From Gammaproteobacteria bacterium (lineage in GTDB: Bacteria; Pseudomonadota; Gammaproteobacteria; Steroidobacterales; GCA-2729495), in contig JASLMV010000017.1 of assembly GCA_030746435.1 (NCBI GenBank), forward strand, positions 1 through 63,724: a stretch of DNA of 63,724 nucleotides, written 5' to 3'. A program made the position numbers and the translations under genes. A model generated the notes under the pieces. The model saw only the letters and a program-made list of their open reading frames with translations, was not told the DNA's origin and did not search any database. Below are positions 8,293 to 16,634 of this stretch, one piece after another (the first letter of the stretch is position 1; each line of letters starts with the position of its first letter).

Positions 8293-8634
8293 CTATTTGA
8301 AGGACAGATCGGCCTTACCGAAAAATGCCAGCAAGGTTAAATCTTCGGTAATATTAAAAAAGGAATGTTCCTCGGTCGCACGCACATACAATATCGTGCC
8401 CGCCGACGCTTCTTTTTCTTCGCCACTGACGCGTAGCGTAGCCCGGCCGTCGACGACGTAATAGATCTCGTCTTCCAGGTGCGGAGCCTGCATATCCTTG
8501 GAGCCCGCCGGGAGTCTGTAGACCGCCAGGCTAAGGCTCGGCATGCGCAGGAACTCAAGGAAACAGGGGTCATCGCCCTGGACACGGGGGATGAGCTCGT
8601 CGAGTTGGAATACTTTCCAGGCACTGTCGCTCAT
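8293..8634 (-). CDS. cupin-domain protein
   Basis: A 113-residue single-domain cupin. The metal-binding motifs are visible as PHLEDEIYYVVDG (motif 1, His and Glu ligands) and, less strictly, in EHSFFNITEDLTLLAFF (motif 2). Cupins of this size are often dioxygenases, isomerases or small-molecule sensors. Nothing here fixes the ligand. The gene is convergent with the upstream dehydrogenase and divergent from the transsulfuration enzyme. Confidence 0.75.
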   Translation of the reverse strand: MSDSAWKVFQLDELIPRVQGDDPCFLEFLRMPSLSLAVYRLPAGSKDMQAPHLEDEIYYVVDGRATLRVSGEEKEASAGTILYVRATEEHSFFNITEDLTLLAFFGKADLSFK

Positions 8635-8755
8635 AGTCGGGCACTACAGGTAGTTTTCACGGCCGCCTATCATCTGTAAACTCGCCGACCCGCGCAAGTT
8701 TGGGCGCTAAGCAGTTATACGCATACAATGCGGGCCTTGCCAGGAGCAGTGAATC

Positions 8756-9907
8756 ATGGGATTCAGCACGAAACAGATACATGCAGGCGTCACCCCCGAC
8801 CCGCTGACCGGGTCGATACTGACGCCGATCTACCAGACGACGACGTACGTACAGGACTCGGTGGACGAGTACCTGGCCAAGGGCTATTCCTATTCCCGGT
8901 CGGCAAACCCGACCGTGCGCGCGCTCGAAAACAAATTGACGGCGCTGGAAGGCGGCGCGGACACGACTTGTTTCGGCACCGGCATGGCGGCGATTAATGC
9001 GCTGTTCCTGACTTTCCTGAATGCGGGCGATCACGCAATAATTTCTGACGTGATCTACGGCGGCACCTACCGTCTCGCCACAACTATCTACAACCGCTTC
9101 GGCGTGGAGTTCAGCTGCGTGGATACGGCCGATGCGGAAGCCGTGCGTGCGGCAATTAAAGCCAACACCAAGCTGATCCTGACAGAAACGCCGGCGAACC
9201 CGACACTGAAATTGACCGACATCGCCGCCGTTTCGGAAGTTGCGAAAGAGAAGGGCATCCCGCACGCCGTGGACAATACTTTTCTTACGCCTTATTACCA
9301 GCGGCCGCTGGAGCTGGGCGCCGATCTCTGCGTACACAGCACGACAAAATATTTCGACGGCCACAACGCGACGGTCGGTGGCGCAATTGTCGCAGGCACG
9401 CAGGAACACGACGACGCACTCCGTTACGTTTTGAATGCGACGGGTACGATCATGTCGCCGCAGGTGGCCTGGCTCACCCTGCAGGGCGTGAAAACGTTGT
9501 CCGTGCGCATGGACCGGCAGTCGGAGAACGCGCAGGCGATTGCGGAATACCTGGAAGCGCAACCTAAAGTAGAGCGCGTTTGTTATCCGGGGCTGGAATC
9601 TTTCCCACAGCACGAGCTGGCAAAAAGTCAGGCCAGTGGCTTCGGCGCCATGATCTGGTTCGAGGTCGAAGGCGGCGTAACAGCCGGCAAGGCGCTGATG
9701 GACAGCATCGAGTTGTGGAGCCTGGCCGAAAACCTCGGCTCACTGGAATCGCTGATCACCCACCCGGTGACGATGACCCACGCGGATGTGGAAGAGGCGG
9801 AACGCCAGCGTGTCGGGATTACCGACGGCCTGGTGCGTTTGTCCGTGGGCCTCGAAGACGTGGAAGACCTGATCGCGGCGTTGGACAAAGCGTTAGCAAA
9901 CGTCTAA
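8756..9907 (+). CDS. cystathionine gamma-lyase/gamma-synthase family PLP enzyme
   Basis: A 383-residue transsulfuration enzyme of the Cys/Met metabolism PLP family (MetB, MetC, CGL, MegL). Family signatures include YSYSRSANPTVRALE, the cofactor-lysine segment HSTTKYFDGHN (Lys about residue 199) and the C-terminal SLGSLESL-like ENLGSLESLITHP. It probably cleaves or forms cystathionine, but family members cannot be separated by eye. AGGAG lies nine bases before the ATG. A bidirectional terminator follows 30 bases downstream. Confidence 0.88.
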   Translation: MGFSTKQIHAGVTPDPLTGSILTPIYQTTTYVQDSVDEYLAKGYSYSRSANPTVRALENKLTALEGGADTTCFGTGMAAINALFLTFLNAGDHAIISDVIYGGTYRLATTIYNRFGVEFSCVDTADAEAVRAAIKANTKLILTETPANPTLKLTDIAAVSEVAKEKGIPHAVDNTFLTPYYQRPLELGADLCVHSTTKYFDGHNATVGGAIVAGTQEHDDALRYVLNATGTIMSPQVAWLTLQGVKTLSVRMDRQSENAQAIAEYLEAQPKVERVCYPGLESFPQHELAKSQASGFGAMIWFEVEGGVTAGKALMDSIELWSLAENLGSLESLITHPVTMTHADVEEAERQRVGITDGLVRLSVGLEDVEDLIAALDKALANV

Positions 9908-9936
9908 CTGGCCGCAGTTACTGGTACTCTTTCCCT

Positions 9937-9975
9937 AAATCAAAAAACAGCGTGTATGCGCTGCTTTTTTGATTT
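9937..9975. terminator. bidirectional rho-independent terminator
   Basis: AAATCAAAAAACAGCG and CGCTGCTTTTTTGATTT form a long stem with one bulge and a six-base loop (TGTATG). A T-run on each strand fits termination of the PLP enzyme gene and of leftward transcription. Confidence 0.85.
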
Positions 9976-10015
9976 CCGCATCCCCCATTCTTTGACCGGC
10001 AGAAAACTTTCAGAA

Positions 10016-10091
10016 GATCTGCGCTAGGGCTTGCTGCCGGGGTGAGTCGCCACTGCGTTCCGAGCCGCGGCAGCAAGCCCTAGCGCAGATC
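10016..10091. repeat. perfect 24-bp inverted repeat (76-nt hairpin)
   Basis: Left arm 10016-10039 and right arm 10068-10091 are exact reverse complements over 24 bases (GATCTGCGCTAGGGC... and its complement). They are separated by 28 bases. No T-run follows, so this is not a standard terminator, and a terminator already exists 40 bases upstream. It sits between convergent genes 17 bases after the idi stop codon. Confidence 0.85.
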
Positions 10092-10107
10092 AAACAGCGA
10101 CAGGCAA

Positions 10108-10665
10108 CTAGATTAGGCCGTCCAGAAAATCCTGCCGAATCCGTTCCCACTCAAGTTTGAGCCACGGTGAATAATGCTCGCTATTGGCTTCAATTGCCTG
10201 CGTCAACTCATCGGGACTAAGAAACTTCACGTCGGCAATCTCGTTCTGATTGATGTCCAGTTGCCCATCGAAATGCCCGGCGAATACCCAGCAGTGTTCG
10301 TGCTCGGATCCGGTCGTGCCGTAGTTTGCGTGATACACGAACTTGTAGAGGAAGCGAATCTCGCAGTCGACACCGAGTTCTTCATGCATGCGCCTGCGCG
10401 CGGCATCTTCTGTTTCTTCACCGAGCCGTGGATGGCTGCAGCAACTGTTGGCCCAGTACAAAGGCCAGAGCATTTTGCTTTCACTGCGCTGCTGTAACAG
10501 CAGTTTTCCTTCCGGGTTAAACAGGAATACCGAGAAGGCGCGATGCAGTTTACCGTCACCGATATGACAGTCGACCTTCGCACAGGAACCGATCTCATTG
10601 TCCTGTTCGTCGACCAGGATCAGGGATTCTTCGGGGTTTGACACGTCGGAGGGCCTCGCGCTCAA
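10108..10665 (-). CDS. idi: isopentenyl-diphosphate delta-isomerase, type I
   Basis: A 185-residue Nudix-fold isomerase interconverting IPP and DMAPP. The catalytic Cys segment ANSCCSHPRLGEE and the metal-binding Glu region AARRRMHEELG are visible, and a second Glu motif lies in SEHEHCWVFAG. Length matches E. coli Idi (182). The TTG start (10665-10663) overlaps the stop of the upstream mevalonate gene as TTGA, so the two are translationally coupled. That fits their consecutive use in isoprenoid synthesis. Confidence 0.92.
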   Translation of the reverse strand: MSARPSDVSNPEESLILVDEQDNEIGSCAKVDCHIGDGKLHRAFSVFLFNPEGKLLLQQRSESKMLWPLYWANSCCSHPRLGEETEDAARRRMHEELGVDCEIRFLYKFVYHANYGTTGSEHEHCWVFAGHFDGQLDINQNEIADVKFLSPDELTQAIEANSEHYSPWLKLEWERIRQDFLDGLI

Positions 10666-12944
10666 GACTTGCCCCCGATAACAACGCTCAGGGTATCGTA
10701 ACCGCTGGCTTCGAGCGCAGCCCGCACGGCTTCGGCTTTTGAATCGCCCTCATGCCCGCACAGGGCGACCATTGCGCCGCCGCCGCCGCCGCCGGTTAGC
10801 TTGGCACCGAGCGCGCCGGCATCGCGGGCAATACCGATGAGTTTCTCGAGTTCCGGCGTCGAAACGCGCAGCGCATTTAAAAGGCCCTGGTTGATATTCA
10901 TCAGTTCGCCGAGGTCGGCCAGCCGGTTGTCCTGGATCGCGGATACGGCCTGCAAGGATAGCGCATCGATGTCATCGAAAATCTTTTCATACACCTTCGG
11001 AAGACGTTTGTGCGCTTCCCGCACATTGCTGACTGTTTTTGCAGTCAGTCCCTGGGTTCGCGTCATGCCGACGATCAGCGACATGGGCTTGGGAATGTTC
11101 AGCAATTCCACGAGCGGCGGGCTGCCCTTGCGGTACACGAGCGGCTTGCCGAAGGTTGCCATCGTGTTGTCGATGCCGCTCGGTTGCCCGTGCGCGACTT
11201 CTTCCGACTGGAACGCCAGCCGGTTGACCTCGTTGTCATCCAGCCCCAGTTTGAAGTGCTTGTCGAGCGCCCGCACGATCGCGACGGCCAGCGCAGCGGA
11301 ACCACCCAGACCCATACCGCGCGGCACATCCGGGAATACCTCGATACGGATGCCGCGGTCGGCGAGACCAAGTTCGTCGAGAATCGCGCCGGCGGCATTC
11401 TCGAACGAACGGCGCTGTTCGGGAGGTTTGGACAACTGGTACTCGACACCCCAGCGCGGGATCAGTAGTTCCACACCCTCGTCGACGTCTTCCACAAATG
11501 CCCGATTGGTCAGCGGAACAGGGCAGGCGATCGCGTGCCGGCCATAAACTACCGCATGTTCGCCGAGCAGGATGACTTTGCCGTAACCGACGCCGAGTTC
11601 TGCATCGCTTTTTTCCAGCAACTTGGATGACTCGCCGGGTTTCGATTCCTGCAGTTCCTCGAGGATCTGCTGCGCTCGCCAGACCTTGATTTCGCCGCTG
11701 CGTAACAGGCGTTCGAGTACTTTTTCGAACAGGTTAGCGGGCGCTCCGGCGGCTTTCACAACCGTACGCGCATGCAGGGTCATGTGGCCGGTCTGGATGC
11801 CTTCCGTCGCAAGCGCCCTAAGCGCCGAAAAGTTCTGTGCAAGTCCGGCGGCTGCCATCACCTCGGCCAGTTCGGTCGCCGACTCGGCACCGAGTAGCCG
11901 CAGGTTGACGGCGACACTGGGGTTCGATTCCAGCGGTCCGCCTACGGTGCCGACTTTCATCGGTAGTTCGAGTTCGCCGCAGAGGTTGCCCTCGTCGTCC
12001 TGCCACCAGCGCGACATCGCCGTGTACTGGCCCGTCTTGGCTGCCCACGCGTGTGCGCCGGCCTCGATGGCACGCCAGTCGTTACCGGTTGCCAGCGCCA
12101 CTGCATCGATGCCGTTCATGATGCCCTTGTTGTGGGTGGTGGCCCGGTACGGATCTACCTGCGCAAAATCGGACGCAATGATAATCCCGTCACGGACCTC
12201 TTCGCCGCTGTAACCGCGCCCGGCCAGGAGTTTCGGTGAGAGCTTCACTTCGGCTTTTGCAAGCGCCCGGTCAGTGAGGTTGGATAATATGCGCAGGAAG
12301 ACCTTGCCATCGGTGATGGTTTCGATCAGCGACGCGACGCCTTCGCACATGCCATTGACCAGGTTCGCGCCCATCGCGTCGCATGTATCCACGTGCAGGT
12401 GAATGACCAGCATCTCGCTGTCGAATGACTGCATCGGGTAGGTGCGCACGTCGAGGTCCACGGCACCGCCACCGCGCGCGACCATGCGCGGATGAAAGCT
12501 ATTCGCCAGGTCGAGGATTTCCTGCTTATTCGAGAACACCGCAGCCTGCGCTTTGTCCATGTCGGGAATTTCGACGACCTGAATCTGGCCGATCAGCACG
12601 GGATCGGTTGACTGGGTGCGGTAACCGCCCGCACCCCGGGCCATTTTTGCCGCTGAACTCAGTGCGGCAACGATGGACGGTTCCTCGACGACCATCGGGA
12701 TGACGTAGTCCTTGTCGTTGATAAGGAAGTTCAGGCCGAGACCAATTGGCAGGCCCATCACGCCGATGACATTCTCGATCATCTTGTCCGCGGCGCTGAG
12801 CTTCAGCGTATGCTCACCGGAAACCAGCGACTGGTAGTCGCTGTCACTCAGCAGTCCGCGTTCGTGTACTGCACGCACACGCTCATCGACAGACATCTTG
12901 TAGAAATGTGGGATTCTCGACCGATCCACGGGTTGCTCCGGCAA
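10662..12944 (-). CDS. fused HMG-CoA reductase (class II) – mevalonate kinase
   Basis: A 760-residue protein with two enzymes in one chain. Residues ~8-430 are a class II HMG-CoA reductase: VVEEPSIVAA (catalytic Glu), THNKGIMNGI (Lys), ATGNDWRAIEAGAHAWA (Asp) and GIQTGHMTLHAR (His). Residues ~450-755 are a GHMP-family mevalonate kinase: GYGKVILLGEHAVVYGRHA, PRGMGLGGSAALAVAI (ATP loop) and KLTGGGGGGAMVAL. Both active sites look intact. The start is a TTG at 12944. The next ATG (12896) would cut into the conserved N-terminus, which resembles Pseudomonas mevalonii reductase from residue 8. The chain would make mevalonate and then 5-phosphomevalonate. HMG-CoA synthase and the later kinase and decarboxylase are not in the window. 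Confidence 0.93.
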   Translation of the reverse strand: MPEQPVDRSRIPHFYKMSVDERVRAVHERGLLSDSDYQSLVSGEHTLKLSAADKMIENVIGVMGLPIGLGLNFLINDKDYVIPMVVEEPSIVAALSSAAKMARGAGGYRTQSTDPVLIGQIQVVEIPDMDKAQAAVFSNKQEILDLANSFHPRMVARGGGAVDLDVRTYPMQSFDSEMLVIHLHVDTCDAMGANLVNGMCEGVASLIETITDGKVFLRILSNLTDRALAKAEVKLSPKLLAGRGYSGEEVRDGIIIASDFAQVDPYRATTHNKGIMNGIDAVALATGNDWRAIEAGAHAWAAKTGQYTAMSRWWQDDEGNLCGELELPMKVGTVGGPLESNPSVAVNLRLLGAESATELAEVMAAAGLAQNFSALRALATEGIQTGHMTLHARTVVKAAGAPANLFEKVLERLLRSGEIKVWRAQQILEELQESKPGESSKLLEKSDAELGVGYGKVILLGEHAVVYGRHAIACPVPLTNRAFVEDVDEGVELLIPRWGVEYQLSKPPEQRRSFENAAGAILDELGLADRGIRIEVFPDVPRGMGLGGSAALAVAIVRALDKHFKLGLDDNEVNRLAFQSEEVAHGQPSGIDNTMATFGKPLVYRKGSPPLVELLNIPKPMSLIVGMTRTQGLTAKTVSNVREAHKRLPKVYEKIFDDIDALSLQAVSAIQDNRLADLGELMNINQGLLNALRVSTPELEKLIGIARDAGALGAKLTGGGGGGAMVALCGHEGDSKAEAVRAALEASGYDTLSVVIGGKS

Positions 12945-13162
12945 CGGGAAGTTTAATGATCGCCTGACTGTTCGCCGGCTGCAAACCGGTAGCCAAACGC
13001 GCGCTGACGTTAGCAGGAATAACGGCCCTCCGCCAGCACTCCGCGGGGCCCCGGCTTTATGTTTGCTGCCGGGCGCGGGTGCATTCAGCTAATACCGGTG
13101 CGACAATCAGGCCTGCCCTGCATGCAGGCTAAAAGCTGCTGTCGCTCGTTGAGGGAATGTGT

Positions 13163-14830
13163 ATGGATCCTGTCTGGCTCGACAACTATCCCCCCGGAGT
13201 GCCGAGGGACTTTGTTGTCGACCCTGATGAGACCCTGATCGATGCGATGGAAGCCTCCTTCGACGCATGGCCGGCCAACAGAGCCTTTGCGAACATGGGC
13301 CATAGCCTGAGCTTCGCGGAGACAGATCGCTTGAGCCGCATATTTGCGGCTTACCTGCAGCACGACCTGGGGCTCGCGCAGGGTGATCGCGTGGCCATCA
13401 TGCTGCCCAACCTGTTGCAGTATCCCGTCGCCATGCTCGGTTGCCTGCGGGCAGGCATGGTCGTGGTTAACGTGAACCCGATGTACACGGCCCGGGAACT
13501 CGAGCATCAACTGAAAGATGCAGGCGCCAAAGCCATTGTTATTTATGCAGGCAGCGCCCACGTGCTCGAGGAAGTACTGGAACACACCGATGTGGAACAT
13601 ATCCTGGTAAGCGATGTCGGCGACCTGCTGCCCTGGCCGAAGCGCCCGCTCGTGAATTTTTTCGTGCACTTTGTGAAACGCATGGTGCCTGCTTACAAGC
13701 TGCCCGGAGCAAAAGCTTTTCGCACCATTCTCGATATACCCGCCACCGCTTATAAGCGGCCGGATAATATTCGGGGCGAGGATGTTGCGGTACTGCAGTA
13801 CACCGGCGGCACCACCGGCCTGTCGAAGGGGGCAACGCTGAGTCACTCGAATCTGCTTGCGAACACGCGGCAGGTAAATAGCTGGTTCGGCACGATCGAC
13901 AGGCCAGGCGAAGAAATCATTATCACTGCCCTGCCGCTTTACCATGTGTATGCACTTACCGTTAACTGCTTCGCCTATTTCGTGAAAGGTGGCCTGAACG
14001 TGCTGATCACCGATCCGCGTGAAACGTCCGCGATGGTTAAGGAGATGGGGAACTGGCCGTTCACGGCCATGACGGGCGTCAACACCTTGTTCTTGAGCCT
14101 GGTGCGGCATCCGGATTTTGCGAAAGTTGATTTTTCACACCTGCAAGTTGTGTCGGCCGGCGGGATGGCCGTGCAGGAAGCAACGGCACACGAATGGGCC
14201 AGCGTAACGGGCACGCAAATCATCGAGGGCTACGGGCTTTCCGAGACCTCGCCGGTTGTTACGACTAATCCGCTGGACCTGCCCGAATTTAATGGTTGCG
14301 TTGGCCTGCCGTTGCCCGGTACTGACATATCGATACGAGACGATGACGGGAACGAAGTCCCGCTTGGGGAGGAGGGCGAACTGTATGTGAAGGGTCCGCA
14401 GGTCATGCTGGGTTACTGGAACAACCCGGAGGCCACCAGCAAGGTGATGGGTGATGACGGCTTTTTCCAGACGGGCGATATGGCGACGATGGATAAGCGC
14501 GGCTACCTGAAGATCGTCGACCGGAAGAAAGACATGATAATTGTGTCCGGTTTTAACGTGTACCCGAACGAAGTCGAAAACACCGTAACCAGGCATCCCG
14601 ATATCCTCGAAGCCGCCTGCATCGGCGTGCCGGGCGACGACCCGGGTGAGGAAGACGTGAAGTTATTTGTTGTCATCCGTAAAGGTGCCGACATTTCACC
14701 CCAGGCCGTCCGTGAGTACTGCAAGGAAAACATGACGGCATACAAAGTGCCGAGCGTCGTCGAATTTATCGACCATTTGCCCAAGTCTAATGTCGGTAAA
14801 GTATTACGGCGGGAGTTGCGCAGGGACTAA
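13163..14830 (+). CDS. fadD: long-chain fatty acid–CoA ligase
   Basis: A ~555-residue adenylate-forming enzyme that activates fatty acids to acyl-CoA. The P-loop-like YTGGTTGLSKGA (about residue 213), GYGLSETSPV, the FadD motif YLKIVDRKKDMIIVSGFNVYPNEVE and the terminal Lys motif LPKSNVGKVLRREL are all present. The ATG at 13163 gives a seven-base spacing to AGGG. An ATG two codons earlier (13157) is too close to that site. The gene is divergent from the mevalonate fusion across ~210 bases, and a decayed copy of its 3' end follows downstream. Confidence 0.93.
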   Translation: MDPVWLDNYPPGVPRDFVVDPDETLIDAMEASFDAWPANRAFANMGHSLSFAETDRLSRIFAAYLQHDLGLAQGDRVAIMLPNLLQYPVAMLGCLRAGMVVVNVNPMYTARELEHQLKDAGAKAIVIYAGSAHVLEEVLEHTDVEHILVSDVGDLLPWPKRPLVNFFVHFVKRMVPAYKLPGAKAFRTILDIPATAYKRPDNIRGEDVAVLQYTGGTTGLSKGATLSHSNLLANTRQVNSWFGTIDRPGEEIIITALPLYHVYALTVNCFAYFVKGGLNVLITDPRETSAMVKEMGNWPFTAMTGVNTLFLSLVRHPDFAKVDFSHLQVVSAGGMAVQEATAHEWASVTGTQIIEGYGLSETSPVVTTNPLDLPEFNGCVGLPLPGTDISIRDDDGNEVPLGEEGELYVKGPQVMLGYWNNPEATSKVMGDDGFFQTGDMATMDKRGYLKIVDRKKDMIIVSGFNVYPNEVENTVTRHPDILEAACIGVPGDDPGEEDVKLFVVIRKGADISPQAVREYCKENMTAYKVPSVVEFIDHLPKSNVGKVLRRELRRD

Positions 14831-14948
14831 GCCTGAAAGACGTCGCGAAACTGAATTTGCGTGTATTCGGACACGCGGATTTGATAGTCGCGAAGCGACA
14901 CGAAGTTAAACCAAAATGAACACAGCGCGAACTGCTCCGCGAGTCCAG

Positions 14949-15014
14949 AAAGCTTTTCGTTACTTAAAATCGAATGTCGGGAAGCTACTAAGATGTGAAT
15001 TGCGGGATCAGTAG
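14949..15014 (+). pseudogene. remnant of a second fadD 3' end
   Basis: In the gap after fadD one frame reads KSNVGKLLRCELRDQ-stop (14967-15014), preceded by a FRYL-like stretch. This closely matches the terminal KSNVGKVLRRELRRD-stop of the intact gene and the general FadD ending. No start or further ligase sequence was seen. It looks like the leftover tail of a tandem duplicate or of a deleted paralogue. Similarity is at the protein level more than the DNA level, so it is old. Confidence 0.65.
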
Positions 15015-15103
15015 CCAATGCAACTCTCTTACGATTGGCAGCCAAACCGCTGTGCTCATTGAATTTGCCAGCGGCAAATATCGTGTGCAGCACAGCGGCC
15101 TAT

Positions 15104-15868
15104 CTATTTCTTCAGCGCCTGCTCTGCCGCCTGCCAGTGGTCTTCGTGCGTCCACGCTTTGATGAATGCTTCGCGCGCGGTCAGCATTAGCTGGTCCTGC
15201 AGTTTCCTGCGCCGGGCCGCCGACGTTGCTTTGTAACCGCGCAATACGTTCAGGCTCTTGCTCAGGATTCGACCGAGGAAGTCTGTCGTAAAAGCTTCGA
15301 AGTCTTCACCTTCAGGACAGACGGCTTCGTATAGCCTCAATTGCAGGGCCTCGGATGCATTCAGTCGCTGCCCGGCACACAAAATGGCCAGAGCAGCACT
15401 GTTGCCGATGGCATTGATCAGGTCGATGCCGCCGCCCCAGGCGGTGGTGACATTCAGTTGGGCATGGATCAGCCCCAGGTCGGCTTGTTCGGTCGCGATA
15501 CGAATGTCACAGGCCATCGCGAGCTCTGCGCCGCCGCCCAATGCGAGCCCGTTCAGTGCGCCGATGACCGGCACCGGGAAATACCTTAGCTCGTCCAGGG
15601 CTGCGTGACCGCGTTCCGACATGGCGCGGGTCTGGTCTTCCGTGCGAATTGCATCCAGTTCCTGCAGATCGCCACCGGCCGCGAAACAGCGGTCGCCGGC
15701 GCCCGTTATGACCGCGCATTTCACAGGCGTGTCGCGGTTCTCATGCAACGCACTGCCGAGCTCATCCAGGAGGCTTAGGCTCAGCGCATTGCGTTTTTCC
15801 GGTCGGTTCAGCGTGAGCCGCAGGACGTCACCGTCGACATCAACAAGTAATCCGTTGTCAGTATTCAT
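15104..15868 (-). CDS. enoyl-CoA hydratase/isomerase family protein
   Basis: A 254-residue crotonase-fold protein. The oxyanion-hole motifs are visible as LNRPEKRNALS and GDRCFAAGGDLQEL, then IGALNGLALGGGAELAMACD. Catalytic Glu positions of classical enoyl-CoA hydratase (ECH1) are not obvious, so isomerase or decarboxylase activity is possible. With the MaoC protein and MFS transporter on the same strand it forms a loose minus-strand group near fadD, suggesting CoA-ester catabolism. Confidence 0.85.
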   Translation of the reverse strand: MNTDNGLLVDVDGDVLRLTLNRPEKRNALSLSLLDELGSALHENRDTPVKCAVITGAGDRCFAAGGDLQELDAIRTEDQTRAMSERGHAALDELRYFPVPVIGALNGLALGGGAELAMACDIRIATEQADLGLIHAQLNVTTAWGGGIDLINAIGNSAALAILCAGQRLNASEALQLRLYEAVCPEGEDFEAFTTDFLGRILSKSLNVLRGYKATSAARRRKLQDQLMLTAREAFIKAWTHEDHWQAAEQALKK

Positions 15869-15953
15869 GTTCCTTTCCTATACGAACGGTTTGCTGGGGA
15901 GGATGCCCATAATATCGCGCGACAGGCAGGAGCCTAAGTGTCGCAGAGCGCAG

Positions 15954-15997
15954 GGATGCGCGGGAGCGACGAGCCACGGATGGCCGGGAGCGACGAG
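15954..15997. repeat. two tandem ~20-bp repeats (GGATG..CGGGAGCGACGAG)
   Basis: GGATG-NN-CGGGAGCGACGAG occurs at 15954-15973 and 15978-15997, differing in two bases, in the gap between the enoyl-CoA hydratase and MaoC genes. No hairpin or gene signal accompanies it. It is probably a fragment of an intergenic repeat family. Confidence 0.5.
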
Positions 15998-16061
15998 GCG
16001 CGACCTTTTTACCTTTCTATTTGCTCGACGTTAAGGTTTTGCATTGTGGGTTGAATAAGGA

Positions 16062-16529
16062 TCAGTAATAAAGCCGCATGATGCACTCGGCGATGCAGGC
16101 TGGCCGTTCCTGGCCTTCGACTTCGACGCTGTATTTTTCGATCAGTTCGATGCTGCCTTTCACCTCCTCGGCGGACAACAGCTCACAGCGTGCGCGAATC
16201 CTGCTGCCGACCGGCACAGGCCCCGGGTAGCGCAGTTTGTTCAGGCCATAATTAATAACGTTCTTCGCACCCGGAAACAGCGGTGTCGATTCGTCCACGA
16301 GGCCGCGCAGGTGCGGGTACAACGACAGGGTAAAAAAGCCATGCGCGATCGTTGAGCCGTAGGGTGACTCGGCCGCAGCGCGTTCCGGATCGACGTGGAT
16401 CCATTGCATATCGCGGGTCGCCTTGCCGAAGTCGTTGACCATTTCCTGGGTCATTTCCAGCCAGTCGCTTACGTGGGTTTCCGTACCGACCTGCGACTGT
16501 AAATCGCCGAGTGCATCTGCGAGTGCCAT
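16062..16529 (-). CDS. MaoC-like (R)-enoyl-CoA hydratase
   Basis: A 155-residue hot-dog-fold protein. The hydratase-2 motif is seen as DMQWIHVDPERAAAESPYGSTIAHGFFTLSL, with the Asp/His pair that activates water. Members hydrate trans-2-enoyl-CoA to the (R)-3-hydroxy form. A small gap separates it from the enoyl-CoA hydratase upstream and the transporter downstream on the same strand. Confidence 0.88.
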   Translation of the reverse strand: MALADALGDLQSQVGTETHVSDWLEMTQEMVNDFGKATRDMQWIHVDPERAAAESPYGSTIAHGFFTLSLYPHLRGLVDESTPLFPGAKNVINYGLNKLRYPGPVPVGSRIRARCELLSAEEVKGSIELIEKYSVEVEGQERPACIAECIMRLYY

Positions 16530-16634
16530 TGCGTGCTCCTTATAATTCTTCTTCGGCCGGAAGCCGGCCCGGGTTCAGGCTGCGAATGCTATCAAAATAG
16601 TTCTGCAGATATTTCTACAAGAATCGATTAAGGG

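Noticed and set aside
8657-9613. 318-residue open frame opposite the PLP enzyme gene
   Set aside because: Arg/His-rich antisense shadow of a conserved gene.
14827-15093. 88-residue minus-strand ORF after fadD
   Set aside because: No ribosome-binding site or similarity. The plus strand explains part of it as a fadD remnant.
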